From: Streptomyces sp. MA5143a
GTDB taxonomy: Bacteria; Actinomycetota; Actinomycetes; Streptomycetales; Streptomycetaceae
Direction: 5' to 3'
NCBI RefSeq assembly: GCF_900290235.1
Contig: NZ_OLMK01000026.1
Span: 305,500-369,499 of the forward strand
DNA: 64,000 nt
Part shown: one piece after another, positions 28,267 to 37,355 of the stretch
Position numbering within the stretch: position 1 is the stretch's first letter
Layout of the letters: each line of letters starts with the position of its first letter
Notes under the pieces: model-generated
Seen by the model: the letters and a program-made list of their open reading frames with translations, nothing else
Database searches by the model: none
What the model was told of the DNA's origin: nothing
Program-made: the position numbers and the translations under genes

Positions 28267-30390
28267 GTGAGCGGTATGGCGGGTGGTGAGGAGGCGGGTG
28301 CGCGGGCAGCGCGCTCGCGGGCCCTCGCCGTGCTGCGCGTCCGCAGCCGCGCGTCGGCCGTGGCTCTGCTGCCGGCCGCCGTCGCGGTCGTCCTGGTGGC
28401 CGGCGTCTCCACCGGCCACCTCACCGGACCGTTCTGGTCCACGGCACGCTGGGTGGTCTCCGGCCTCGCCGCCCTCGTCCTGCTCGCCGCCGCCGGTATC
28501 GCGCTCGTCGTGGCCCGGGCCCGGCCCGCCGTGAGCCCCACCGTCCCGATCACCGAGGAAGCCGCGCCCGACCTCTACCGCCTGGTCCGCGACCTGGCGG
28601 ACCGCCTCGACGTCCCCGCCCCCTCCGCGATAGCGCTCACCCCCGACTGCGACAGCTGGCTGGAGGACCGCACCCACCCGTCCCACACCTCACCCGGCAG
28701 CCACACCTCCACCGCATCGGCCGCCACCTCGCCCGGGACCTCGTCGGCCGCCACGTCACCGTCCGGCGGCACGTCGAGCGGGGCGTCGGGCGCCGCCGGC
28801 CCCGGCGGACGCGGTCCCGGCAGCGGCCACGAGACGGCCGACGCCCGAGAAGGGGCGTCCGGCGTCCCGACCGGGACCGGCGTCGCGCCCGGCATCCCCT
28901 CCGGCCTGTCCTCGCACCGCCGCCATCGTGCCCCCACCGCGCCCGTGCTGGTCATCGGCTCACCGTTCCTGTGGTGGATGCGGGTGGGGGAGCTACGGGC
29001 GGTGCTCGCCCCGGTCGTCGCGGGTACGGGCCCGTCGGCGCACCCGGACATAGCCGCGGCCCGCCGTTTCGTCCGCGGCCTGGACGCCGCCGTCGCCGTC
29101 AGCTCCGCCCCGACGCACGGTCCCCTCGTCCGTACGGTGCTGGCCGGCGTCGGCTGGGTGACCCGGCTGCTCCTGCGCGGCTGCCGGGCCCACGCGGCCG
29201 AGATGGAGCGCGGGGTGGCGGCCGCCGCGGCCGAGCGTGCACAGGCTGTGGACTACGGTCTGCGGATCGTCGCCCAGGAGCAGGTCGGACTGGCCTACGC
29301 CGGCTGGGACCGGCTTCTCACGCGCGTCGCGCTGCCCGCCTGGCGGATGGGACGCTGGCCGTCCCGTCTCGACGCGGGCGTCGTCGCCGCGCTCACGGAG
29401 CTGTCCCGCCGCGACCGCCTCGCCGAGGGCTTCGCCTCCCGGCTCGGCGAGCGCCCCGCCTGCGACCTCCTCGAAGAACCCGGCACGGTCGACGAGGCCG
29501 CGTCACTGCTCGCCGCGCGCCTCTTCCACGGCGGCCCCGCCGAGGCCGGCCGCGACTGGGCCCCGGTCGCCTGGAACGAGTACCCGGACGAGGTCGTCGA
29601 CCGCAAATGGCGCACGGAGGCGGCCCGACTCCACCGCGTGCTCGACGCGCTGGGCGTCCACCGCACCACCGACCGCACCGGCCCCGACCAGACCGGCCCC
29701 GACCAGACCGGCCCCACCCTGGACCGCGTCCTGGACCACCTGACGGCACGGACAGGGTCCCCCGAGGCACGCCCCGACGGACAGCCGACCGGTCCCACGG
29801 CCACCGGCGCGCCGCACGACGCCACCCCAGCCCCCGCCACGGAACCGGCCCCCGAGCCGCAGCACCGAGACATACCCACCCCCGGTGCCACAGCCGAACT
29901 CCCGACCCCCACGCCCACCTCGGAAGCCGCCCCGGCCCTCACCCCCTCGGACGAGGACGACGAGCAGGGCCCCGCCACCGTGCAGGCCGCCGCGTTGGCC
30001 GCCGGGCTGACCGCGGAGCTGGCGAGGGAGGAGGCGGCGGCCCCCCGCCCCGCGGAGCAGCAGCCGGGCGGCGCCGAGGCGCAGGGCCCGGACCGGGCGC
30101 TGTGGGAGGACGGCCTGTTGCCGCTGTTCCCGATGCAGCCGCCCCGCACGGGCCGCGACCTGCTCGCCGAACACGTCGCCGCGATGGTCTGCTGCGCGGC
30201 GATGGACACGGCCGGCGCCACCCCGGGCCTCGACTGGCTGGACGGCCCCTCCCTCCTCGTCCACGGCGAACGGGCCTCCGACCTCACCCCCCGCGTCCTC
30301 ACCCTCGTCGAGGACGGAGACCCGGACCCCCTCCGCGAGTGGCTCCGCAGACTCGGCGTCCGCCCCGAGAAGCCGGTCCGCCTGGTCTGA
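28267..30390 (+). CDS. Membrane-anchored M48-like protein lacking the catalytic motif
   Basis: A 707-residue protein. Two membrane helices lie at about 35-55 and 62-82; then comes an M48-like opening (LYRLVRDLADRLDVPAPSAI), a Thr/Ser/Gly-rich insert, and the M48 core-like stretch LVIGSPFLWWMRVGELRAVL. Where M48 peptidases have HExxH, this gene has LAPVVAG, so the zinc site is missing. The second half is Pro/Thr-rich, with a folded C-terminal part containing GRDLLAEHVAAMVCC. No function is known; an inactive regulatory relative is one reading. The GTG start has no strong ribosome binding site; ATG 28276 is an option. Confidence 0.6.
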   Translation: MSGMAGGEEAGARAARSRALAVLRVRSRASAVALLPAAVAVVLVAGVSTGHLTGPFWSTARWVVSGLAALVLLAAAGIALVVARARPAVSPTVPITEEAAPDLYRLVRDLADRLDVPAPSAIALTPDCDSWLEDRTHPSHTSPGSHTSTASAATSPGTSSAATSPSGGTSSGASGAAGPGGRGPGSGHETADAREGASGVPTGTGVAPGIPSGLSSHRRHRAPTAPVLVIGSPFLWWMRVGELRAVLAPVVAGTGPSAHPDIAAARRFVRGLDAAVAVSSAPTHGPLVRTVLAGVGWVTRLLLRGCRAHAAEMERGVAAAAAERAQAVDYGLRIVAQEQVGLAYAGWDRLLTRVALPAWRMGRWPSRLDAGVVAALTELSRRDRLAEGFASRLGERPACDLLEEPGTVDEAASLLAARLFHGGPAEAGRDWAPVAWNEYPDEVVDRKWRTEAARLHRVLDALGVHRTTDRTGPDQTGPDQTGPTLDRVLDHLTARTGSPEARPDGQPTGPTATGAPHDATPAPATEPAPEPQHRDIPTPGATAELPTPTPTSEAAPALTPSDEDDEQGPATVQAAALAAGLTAELAREEAAAPRPAEQQPGGAEAQGPDRALWEDGLLPLFPMQPPRTGRDLLAEHVAAMVCCAAMDTAGATPGLDWLDGPSLLVHGERASDLTPRVLTLVEDGDPDPLREWLRRLGVRPEKPVRLV

Positions 30391-30539
30391 CCGGCCTCCC
30401 CATCCGGAGCCCCGGTTTCCACTCTCATCAATTCGCGACGAACGGTGACGAAGCGCGTGCTCAATGTGATGTGCTGGGACCGTTCGCGTACGCGGCAGAG
30501 GCTTGTGACGGCTCACGGGGGCGAGGGAGGGGAGAACTC

Positions 30540-32042
30540 ATGGGCACGGAGCACCGCGTCCGCCGCTGGGAGTCGGGCGCACTCGCACACGCCGTGACCG
30601 ACCCCTTCGGCCAGGGCCCCGTTCCCTGGCTCCGGGGCAACGTGACGTACTTCGACGACACGGGCCAGGTCGTCCCCTGGTACGTGGACCAGGCGACGCT
30701 GCCGCCGAGCGGCAGGACCACCGAGCCCCGCATCCCCGCCCCGCGGTCGACGTCCGGCCCCCGCTCCGCCGACGACGTACGGCGCCAGATCAAAGGCTTC
30801 ACCGCGACCGGTGCCGCCGCCCCCGGCGAGTCCATCGACTTCCACATCACCGTGGACCCGCCCCAGGAATTCGCTGTCGACATCTACCGCGTCGGCCACT
30901 ACGGCGGCGACGGCGCCGCGAAGATCACCACCAGCCCCCGCCTGTCCGGCATCGTCCAGCCCCCGCCCCTGACCGCCGACCGCACGGTCTCCTGCCACCA
31001 CTGGTGGCTGTCCTGGCGGCTGCAGATCCCGAGCTACTGGAACATCGGCGCGTACGTGGCGGTCCTGACCACCGCCGACGGCTACCGCTCCCACGTGCCG
31101 TTCACCGTCCGGGACGACCAGCCCGCCGACCTGCTGCTGCTGATGCCCGACATCACCTGGCAGGCGTACAACCTGTACCCGGAGGACGGCCGCACCGGCG
31201 CCAGCTTCTACCACGCCTGGGACGAGGACGGCCGGCTGCTCGGCGAGTCCCACGCCGCGACCACCGTCTCCTTCGACCGCCCGTACGCCGGCGCGGGCCT
31301 GCCCCTCCATGTGGGCCACGCCTACGACTTCATCCGCTGGGCCGAGCGCTACGGCTACGACATCGCCTACGCCGACGCCCGCGACCTGCACTCGGGCCGC
31401 GTCGACCCCACCCGCTACCGGGGGCTGGTCTTCCCCGGCCACGACGAGTACTGGTCCCCGCAGATGCGCCGCACCGCCGAGACCGCCCGGGACAGCGGGA
31501 TCTCCCTGGTGTTCCTCTCCTCCAACACCATGTACTGGCAGGTGGAGTTGGGCCCGTCCCCGTCCGGTGTCCCCGACCGGCTCCTCACCTGCCGAAAACG
31601 CCGGGGCCCCGGAAAACCCGCACTGTGGCGCGAAATCGACCGCCCCGAGCAGCAGTTGATGGGCATCCAGTACGAGGGCCGGGTCCCCGAACCCCACCCC
31701 CTGGTCGTGCGCAACGCCGACCACTGGCTCTGGGACGCGACCGGCGCCCACGAGGGCGATGAGCTGCACGGCATGGTCGCCGGCGAGGCCGACCGCTACT
31801 TCCCCCGCACCGCGCTCCCCGAGCACCAGGGCCGCATCCTCCTCGCCCACTCCCCGTACCGGGACCCCGAAGGTGTCCTCCGCCACCAGGAGACCTCCCT
31901 CTACCGGGCCCCCTCCGGCGCCTGGGTCTTCGCATCCGGAACGTTCGCCTGGTCCCCCGCCCTGGACCGCCCCGGCCACGTCGACACCCGTATCCAGCGG
32001 GCCACGGCCAATCTCCTGGACCGCATCTGCAAACGGGACTGA
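30540..32042 (+). CDS. N,N-dimethylformamidase beta-subunit-like protein
   Basis: A 500-residue protein matching the large (beta) subunit domain of N,N-dimethylformamidase over most of its length. Segments include GFTATGAAAPGESIDFHITV, YRVGHYGGDGA, WQAYNLYPEDGRTGASFY, VFPGHDEYWSPQMR and VFASGTFAWSP. Real dimethylformamidases also need a small alpha subunit, which is absent here, so the substrate is unknown. The ATG has a GGAGG-type site (GGGAGGGGAG) 5 bases upstream. The window has purC 110 bases after it on the same strand. Confidence 0.8.
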   Translation: MGTEHRVRRWESGALAHAVTDPFGQGPVPWLRGNVTYFDDTGQVVPWYVDQATLPPSGRTTEPRIPAPRSTSGPRSADDVRRQIKGFTATGAAAPGESIDFHITVDPPQEFAVDIYRVGHYGGDGAAKITTSPRLSGIVQPPPLTADRTVSCHHWWLSWRLQIPSYWNIGAYVAVLTTADGYRSHVPFTVRDDQPADLLLLMPDITWQAYNLYPEDGRTGASFYHAWDEDGRLLGESHAATTVSFDRPYAGAGLPLHVGHAYDFIRWAERYGYDIAYADARDLHSGRVDPTRYRGLVFPGHDEYWSPQMRRTAETARDSGISLVFLSSNTMYWQVELGPSPSGVPDRLLTCRKRRGPGKPALWREIDRPEQQLMGIQYEGRVPEPHPLVVRNADHWLWDATGAHEGDELHGMVAGEADRYFPRTALPEHQGRILLAHSPYRDPEGVLRHQETSLYRAPSGAWVFASGTFAWSPALDRPGHVDTRIQRATANLLDRICKRD

Positions 32043-32151
32043 CCTCGTCCTCCGCAACGCGCCCGAACGCCCTCACCCGCACCCCTGGCCCAGACCGGTC
32101 GCCCCGATACGGGACAATCGAGCCACTTGGACATCACCACGGGGAGGAACC

Positions 32152-33051
32152 GTGTCCGGATTCGTAGAAAAGCCCGAGCCGATCCAGGTTCCGGGCCTGG
32201 TGCACCTGCACACCGGCAAGGTGCGCGAGCTGTACCAGAACGAGGCGGGCGACCTCGTGATGGTCGCCAGCGACCGAACGTCCGCGTTCGACTGGGTCCT
32301 GCCGACGGAGATCCCCGACAAGGGGCGCGTCCTCACGCAGCTGTCCCTGTGGTGGTTCGACCAGCTCGCCGACCTGGTCCCCAACCACGTCCTGAGCACC
32401 GAACTGCCCGAGGGCGCCCCCGCCGACTGGGCCGGCCGCACCCTCGTCTGCAAGTCCCTGCGGATGGTCCCGGTGGAGGCGGTCGCCCGCGGCTACCTCA
32501 CCGGTTCGGGTCTCGCCGAGTACCGGGAGAGCCGTACGGTCTGCGGTCTCGCCCTGCCCGAGGGCCTGGTCGACGGCTCGGAGCTGCCCGCGCCGATCTT
32601 CACCCCCGCCACCAAGGCCGCGGTCGGCGAGCACGACGAGAACGTCAGCTACGAGGAGGTCGCCCGCCAGGTCGGCGCGGAGACCGCCGCCCAGCTGCGG
32701 CAGACCACTCTCGCCGTGTACAGCCGCGCCCGCTCCATCGCCCGCGACCGGGGCATCATCCTCGCCGACACCAAGTTCGAGTTCGGCTACGAGGACGACA
32801 CCCTCGTCCTCGCCGACGAGGTCCTCACCCCCGACTCCTCCCGCTTCTGGCCCGCCGACCAGTGGGAGCCGGGCCGCGCCCAGCCGTCCTTCGACAAGCA
32901 GTTCGTCCGCGACTGGCTGACGTCCGCAGAGTCCGGCTGGGACCGGGCGAGCGAGCAGCCCCCGCCGCCGCTCCCGGAGGAGATCGTCACGGCCACCCGC
33001 GCCAAGTACGTGGAGGCGTACGAGCGTCTGACGGGCACGCGCTGGGCGTAA
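32152..33051 (+). CDS. purC: SAICAR synthase
   Basis: A 299-residue phosphoribosylaminoimidazole-succinocarboxamide synthase: CAIR + aspartate + ATP to SAICAR. Typical motifs: HTGKVRELYQ, VASDRTSAFDWVLPTEIPDKG, PVEAVARGYLTGSGLAEY, PIFTPATKA, and the signature LADTKFEFGY followed by DEVLTPDSSRFWP and SFDKQFVRDWL. GTG 32152 follows GGGGAGG (32141-32147). A strong terminator follows directly, so it is the last gene of its unit. Confidence 0.97.
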   Translation: MSGFVEKPEPIQVPGLVHLHTGKVRELYQNEAGDLVMVASDRTSAFDWVLPTEIPDKGRVLTQLSLWWFDQLADLVPNHVLSTELPEGAPADWAGRTLVCKSLRMVPVEAVARGYLTGSGLAEYRESRTVCGLALPEGLVDGSELPAPIFTPATKAAVGEHDENVSYEEVARQVGAETAAQLRQTTLAVYSRARSIARDRGIILADTKFEFGYEDDTLVLADEVLTPDSSRFWPADQWEPGRAQPSFDKQFVRDWLTSAESGWDRASEQPPPPLPEEIVTATRAKYVEAYERLTGTRWA

Positions 33052-33059
33052 ACGAACAA

Positions 33060-33085
33060 GGCCCCCGGGAAACCGGGGGCCTTTT
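33060..33085. terminator. Bidirectional terminator between purC and tRNA-Gly
   Basis: Arms GGCCCCCGG (33060-33068) and CCGGGGGCC (33073-33081) around GAAA, followed by TTTT. It serves purC on one strand and tRNA-Gly on the other, where AA pairs extend the stem. Confidence 0.9.
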
Positions 33086-33086
33086 C

Positions 33087-33162
33087 TGGAGCGGACGACG
33101 AGGCTCGAACTCGCGACCTCAACCTTGGCAAGGTTGCGCTCTACCAACTGAGCTACGTCCGC
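33087..33162 (-). tRNA. tRNA-Gly (GCC), CCA encoded
   Basis: 76 bases: acceptor GCGGACG/CGTCCGC, anticodon loop TTGCCAA, T-loop TTCGAGC, and a gene-encoded 3' TCCA. A near-identical body occurs at 37133-37205 without CCA. Confidence 0.95.
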
Positions 33163-33185
33163 AGTGCGCCGTGGCGCGAGAGCAA

Positions 33186-33818
33186 CTATACCCAACCTCG
33201 CTCCCGTGCGAGCCGTACCGCCGCGTGCCGGTTCTCCACCCCGAGCTTGGAGACGGCCGACGACAGATAGTTCCGTACGGTCCCCTGGGACAGCGCGGCC
33301 CGCTCGGCGATCTCCACGACGGGCGCCCCGTCGGCGGCCAGCTCCAGCACCTCCGCCTCGCGGGCGGTCAGCGGCGAGTCCCCGGAGGAGATCGCGTCGG
33401 CGGCCAACTCGGGGTCGACGTAACGGTTTCCCGCGTGCACGGTACGGATGATCTCCGCGAGCCGCTGGGCACTGACCGTCTTCGGTACGAACCCGCGCAC
33501 ACCCGCCTCAAGCGCCCGCTTCAGATGCCCCGGCCGGCCATGACCGGTGACGATCAGCACCCGGCAGCCGGGCAGCTCCGCCCGCAGCGATGTGGCCACC
33601 CTCACACCGTCCGCCCCCGGCATCTGCAGATCGAGCACGGCCACGTCCGGCTCGTGCGCCCGGGCCATCGCCAGTGCCTCCGGCCCGCTCGCCGCCTCGG
33701 CGACCACCAGCAGATCGTCCTCCAGGGCGAGCAACGCGGCCAGCGCCCCCCGGATCAGATGCTCGTCGTCGGCGAGCAGCAGCCGCACGGGCCGCCCCGC
33801 CTCCGGTACGGCCGTCAC
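33186..33818 (-). CDS. NarL/LuxR-type response regulator
   Basis: A 210-residue protein with a receiver domain (LLLADDEHLIRGAL with the acidic pair, phosphoacceptor Asp in DVAVLDLQMPGADG, and the late VPKTVS Lys) and a LuxR-type helix-turn-helix (LTAREAEVLELAADGAPVVE, then LSQGTVRNYLSSAVSKLGV). GTG 33818 overlaps the kinase stop (GTGA, 33815-33818). With the kinase and the ABC genes upstream it forms a four-gene operon on the minus strand; it probably controls the ABC exporter, as in DesKR-like systems. Confidence 0.92.
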   Translation of the reverse strand: MTAVPEAGRPVRLLLADDEHLIRGALAALLALEDDLLVVAEAASGPEALAMARAHEPDVAVLDLQMPGADGVRVATSLRAELPGCRVLIVTGHGRPGHLKRALEAGVRGFVPKTVSAQRLAEIIRTVHAGNRYVDPELAADAISSGDSPLTAREAEVLELAADGAPVVEIAERAALSQGTVRNYLSSAVSKLGVENRHAAVRLARERGWV

Positions 33819-35128
33819 GACGCGACCTCCCGTACGGCGCCCGCCGCGGAGGTGACCGCGACGCCCCCGCCGACCGGACCCGGAGCGGTCTCCGGCGTCA
33901 GCGGCACCCGGGCCACCACCCGGAACGCCTCCCCGTCCACCGGTCCCGCCTCCAGCGTTCCGTCCACGATCGCGAGCCGCTCGCGTAGCCCGGCCAGCCC
34001 GGATCCGGCGGAGCGCTCCGCGACGGCACCCGCCGCCATCCGCTCCCCGTCCCCGTCGGCCGCCCGTATCCCGTCGTTCTCCACGGTCAGCACCACCTGC
34101 CCCTCCGTCACCTTCAACACCACCGTGCACTGACCGGCGTTCCCGTGCCGCAGCACGTTCGTCGTCCCCTCGCGCACCACCCAGGCGAGCGCGGACTGCA
34201 CCTCGCCGGGCAGTCCGGCGGTGTTCGCCCGGTCGACCGAGCACGCGATGCCGGCCGCCTCCAGGACGCCCTGCGCACCCGCGAGTTCGATGCCGAGGTC
34301 CGCCTCGCGATAGCCGCGTACGACGTCCCGGACCTCCCGCTGCGATTCTTGCGCGATCCGCTGGACCTCGGTCATCTGGTCGACGGCCTCGGGCCGTTCG
34401 CGGCGGGCCAGCTGGACGGCCAGCTCGCTCTTGAGAGCGATGACCGCGAGGTTGCGTCCGATCACGTCGTGCAGATCGCGCCCGAACCGGAGCCGTTCCT
34501 CGGCGACGGCGAGCCGGGCGCGGGTCTCGCGGGCCTCGTCGAGTTCGTAGACGGCCTTGAGGAGCCAGACGGAGAAGACGGAGGTGAAGGCGAAGAAGGA
34601 GGTCCCGACCAGAACGGCGATCGTCGCGGCGAGCGCCTCGGACGCACTGCCGCCCACGACCAGGCTCATGACCGCGGTGCCCGCCGCGCAGCCCGCGCTC
34701 AGGTACAGAGCGCTCCGCCGTCTGCGCACGCCGAGCGAAATCATGCCTATGCCGAAGACCATGACGCCGGCCAACAGCCCGCCCAGCGCGGCGTCCGTCT
34801 CGTCGTCGCCCACCCGGCCGATCATCGCGCACACGACGATCCCGACCATCCCGCTGAACACGGCGAAGGCCCACATCAACCGGAGCGGCTGGTCACGGAC
34901 GTCCCGCACCCAGTCGAGGGCCCGGGCCCCGGTCAGCGCGCCCAGCGCCGCGTGCCCGGCGAGCAGCGCGAACAGCCAGCCCGCCTGCGGCATCGGAACC
35001 TGCCCCAGCACCGGCAGCCCGAACGTGGCGACCTCGATCAGCGGGAACGAGTAGAACGACCACCGGGTGTACGTCTCCACCTTCGCCGGTGTGCTCTTCC
35101 CCCGCCACCATGCCCCAGGCCCCCGCAT
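33815..35128 (-). CDS. DesK-like sensor histidine kinase
   Basis: A 437-residue kinase with an N-terminal membrane domain (five to six helices, about 30-165), a linker coiled coil (ELDEARETRARLAVAEERLR), and HisKA_3 with the phosphoacceptor His in FGRDLHDVIGRNLAV. A HATPase domain follows with VREGTTNVLRHG (N box) and SGLAGLRERL (G box). ATG 35128 is preferred: GGGGAG sits 6 bases upstream, inside the space after the permease stop. Such membrane sensors respond to lipid or envelope state; the signal here is unknown. Confidence 0.9.
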   Translation of the reverse strand: MRGPGAWWRGKSTPAKVETYTRWSFYSFPLIEVATFGLPVLGQVPMPQAGWLFALLAGHAALGALTGARALDWVRDVRDQPLRLMWAFAVFSGMVGIVVCAMIGRVGDDETDAALGGLLAGVMVFGIGMISLGVRRRRSALYLSAGCAAGTAVMSLVVGGSASEALAATIAVLVGTSFFAFTSVFSVWLLKAVYELDEARETRARLAVAEERLRFGRDLHDVIGRNLAVIALKSELAVQLARRERPEAVDQMTEVQRIAQESQREVRDVVRGYREADLGIELAGAQGVLEAAGIACSVDRANTAGLPGEVQSALAWVVREGTTNVLRHGNAGQCTVVLKVTEGQVVLTVENDGIRAADGDGERMAAGAVAERSAGSGLAGLRERLAIVDGTLEAGPVDGEAFRVVARVPLTPETAPGPVGGGVAVTSAAGAVREVAS

Positions 35129-35140
35129 GGCCAACTCCCC

Positions 35141-35941
35141 TCATCGGCGCGGTTCCCAGCGGAACCACCGTCGTACAGCAAACACCGCGAGCACGGTCCA
35201 GGCCAGCGCGGTGGCGACGGCCCCCAGCGACTCGTACGCGGTGAGGTCGCCGGTCCAGCCGCCGCGCACCAGCGTGATGACCGGGGAGAGCGGCAGCAGC
35301 TCGCAGACGGACGCCACCCGGTCGGGCAGCACTTCGAGCGGGACGGTGACCCCGGAGCCGAGCAGCGACACGAACATCACCGGCAGGGTGGTCACCTGCG
35401 CGCTCTCGGCGGTACGGCTGAAGCTCGCCGTCACCGCGGCCAGCGCCACACACAGCACGATCCCCAACAGCACACCCAGCACGGCGAGGTGCGGCGCGGG
35501 CGGCGCCCCGAGATCCAGCAGGACCGTGCAGCCGACGGCGAGGAGCACGCACTGCGCGAACCCGATGCCGACGGCCGGCAGCGCGGCCCCGACCAGGATC
35601 TCCGGGTCCCGCAGCTCCCCGGTCCGCAGCCGCTTGAGCACCAGCTCCTCGCGGCGGACGACGTAGATGTTGGTGAGGGCGGCGTACACCGCGAACAGCA
35701 GGGAGAAGCCGACGGCGGCGGGCAGCATGACCGTGCCGACGCTGAGTCCCACCTCGTCCAGGTCCATCTGGTCGGTCGCCGACCGCACGCTGAGCGGCAG
35801 CAGCAGCGGCACCAGCACCGCGGTGACCAGCGTGGCCCGGCTGCGCCCGAGCAGGGTCAGCTCGGCGCGGGCGAGCGCGGTCATCCGGCCCTTCAGGGTC
35901 GTCCGGCCGGTGCCGGTGTCGGTGTCGGTCATGGTGCTCAT
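35141..35941 (-). CDS. ABC-2 type exporter permease
   Basis: A 266-residue protein with six hydrophobic segments, the arrangement of ABC-2 permeases: an N-terminal cytoplasmic segment (TALARAELTLLGRSRATL), then YVVRREELVLKRLRTGEL, a conserved element before the third helix. The start ATG overlaps the ATPase stop (35938-35941). Together the two genes encode one exporter, with half-transporter subunits that would dimerise. The substrate is unknown; drugs, lantibiotics or lipids are typical. Confidence 0.9.
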   Translation of the reverse strand: MSTMTDTDTGTGRTTLKGRMTALARAELTLLGRSRATLVTAVLVPLLLPLSVRSATDQMDLDEVGLSVGTVMLPAAVGFSLLFAVYAALTNIYVVRREELVLKRLRTGELRDPEILVGAALPAVGIGFAQCVLLAVGCTVLLDLGAPPAPHLAVLGVLLGIVLCVALAAVTASFSRTAESAQVTTLPVMFVSLLGSGVTVPLEVLPDRVASVCELLPLSPVITLVRGGWTGDLTAYESLGAVATALAWTVLAVFAVRRWFRWEPRR

Positions 35942-36957
35942 GCGCTCACCCCGTCCTTGCGGGCCCTCGTGCCCGTCAGCGCCCTGTCGTCCGCCGCCGC
36001 GCCCGTACCGGCCCCCGTGCCGGTACGGGCCGCCGTCTCCCGCGCGATGCGCAGGAACGCCTCCTCCAGCGAGGCCGACCGCACTTCGAGCCGCCGGAGT
36101 TCGACCCGGGCCCGCTCCGCCCAGAGCAGCACCCCGGTGGCGGCCCGCTGGAGTTCGTGGGTGCGCAGCACCACCGCGCGTCCTTCGACGTCGTGTCCGG
36201 CGACGCCCAGTTCCCCGAGGGGCGGCAGGTCGCCGAGGAAGTAGCCGTCGGGCAGTTCGAAGGAGATCCGGGACGGCTGGGAGGCGGTCACCTCGGCCGG
36301 GGTGCCGGTCGCGGCGACGCTTCCCTCGTGGAGGATGGCGAGCCGGTCGGCGAGGCCCTCCGCCTCCTCCAGGTAGTGCGTGGTGAGGAGCACGGTCGTG
36401 CCCTGGTCGCGCAGGTCGCGGACGAGCGCCCAGGTGTCCTGGCGGCCCTCGGCGTCGAGGCCGGTGGTCGGCTCGTCGAGGAAGAGCACCTCGGGGCGGC
36501 CGAGGAGCGCGAGGGCGAGGTCCAGGCGCCGCTTCTCGCCGCCGGACAGCTGCTTGACCCGTACGCCGGCCCGGCGCCCGAGTCCGACGATCTCCAGGGC
36601 CTCCCCGACGGGCCGGGCGCCGCTGGTGCAGCCCGCCCACATCCTGACCGTCTCGGTGACGGTCAGCTCGGAGGGGAAGCCGCCTTCCTGGAGCATGACG
36701 CCGATACGGGGCCGGACGGCCGCGCGCTCGGTGTACGGGTCGTGGCCGAGGATCCGCACGCGTCCGCCGGACGCCGGGGCGAGGCCCTCCAGCAGCTCGA
36801 CCGTGGAGGTCTTGCCGGCGCCGTTGGTGCCGAGAAGGGCGAAGAGTTCGCCCCGGCGTACGGAGAAGGTGATTCCCCGTACGGCTTCGAAACCGCCCCC
36901 GTACACGCGCCGCAGGTCGGTGACCTCGATCACGTCCTCGTGCCCGTTCGTTTTCAT
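35938..36957 (-). CDS. ABC-2 exporter ATP-binding protein
   Basis: A 339-residue nucleotide-binding subunit. Walker A GTNGAGKTSTVELL, Q-loop GVMLQEGGFP, signature QLSGGEKRRLDLA, Walker B VLFLDEPTTGLD, H-loop LLTTHYLEEAE. The usual C-terminal DrrA-like extension follows (EVRSASLEEAFLRI), then a low-complexity Gly-Thr-Ala tail. It is first in the operon with the permease, kinase and regulator. Confidence 0.93.
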   Translation of the reverse strand: MKTNGHEDVIEVTDLRRVYGGGFEAVRGITFSVRRGELFALLGTNGAGKTSTVELLEGLAPASGGRVRILGHDPYTERAAVRPRIGVMLQEGGFPSELTVTETVRMWAGCTSGARPVGEALEIVGLGRRAGVRVKQLSGGEKRRLDLALALLGRPEVLFLDEPTTGLDAEGRQDTWALVRDLRDQGTTVLLTTHYLEEAEGLADRLAILHEGSVAATGTPAEVTASQPSRISFELPDGYFLGDLPPLGELGVAGHDVEGRAVVLRTHELQRAATGVLLWAERARVELRRLEVRSASLEEAFLRIARETAARTGTGAGTGAAADDRALTGTRARKDGVSA

Positions 36958-37095
36958 GCTTCCAGCGTCCCGGTGGTGCGGGCCGCGGAGCAGTGCGCGC
37001 TGTCATCGGTCGGCATGACAAATGTCAGGGGAAGATCGGGAACCGGGGCGAGCCGCAACCCGGGTGATCGGAACGCGGAAGATCTGGGAACGCAC

Positions 37096-37124
37096 AAGAC
37101 CCCGGTCCAGTGGACCGGGGTCTT
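37096..37124. terminator. 13-bp hairpin downstream of tRNA-Gly
   Basis: Arms AAGACCCCGGTCC (37096-37108) and GGACCGGGGTCTT (37112-37124). It sits 9 bases beyond the tRNA-Gly 3' end on the minus strand; there is no U tract. Confidence 0.8.
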
Positions 37125-37132
37125 GATTCAAG

Positions 37133-37205
37133 AGCGGACGACGAGGCTCGAACTCGCGACCTCAACCTTGGCAAGGTTGCGCTCTACCAACTGAGCTACG
37201 TCCGC
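37133..37205 (-). tRNA. tRNA-Gly (GCC), second copy
   Basis: 73 bases with the same acceptor, anticodon (GCC) and T arm as the copy at 33087-33162, but CCA is not encoded. It is preceded on the same strand by the atypical tRNA-Gly-like gene at 37284-37355, 78 bases away. Confidence 0.95.
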
Positions 37206-37283
37206 ATTGCCTCCGACCGGCTCCCACCGATCGGCGCGCAGACCACATTACCTGATCCAGAAGGATGGTTGGTAAGTGATCAG

Positions 37284-37355
37284 AGCGGGTGACAGGAATT
37301 GCACACTGCGCCTTCCCCCTGGAAGGAGGATGTTCTGCTACTGAACTACACCCGC
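37284..37355 (-). tRNA. Atypical tRNA-Gly (UCC) with altered D and T loops
   Basis: A cloverleaf can be drawn: acceptor GCGGGTG/CACCCGC, D stem GTTC/GAAC, anticodon stem TCCTC/GGGGA with loop CTTCCAG (anticodon UCC). But the D loop is AGTAGCA (A where G18 should be) and the T loop reads TGCAATT instead of TTCRANY, so both partners of the G18-Psi55 contact are changed. The T stem needs a bulged T to pair with CCTGT. It may be a specialised glycine tRNA or a decaying one. Confidence 0.7.
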
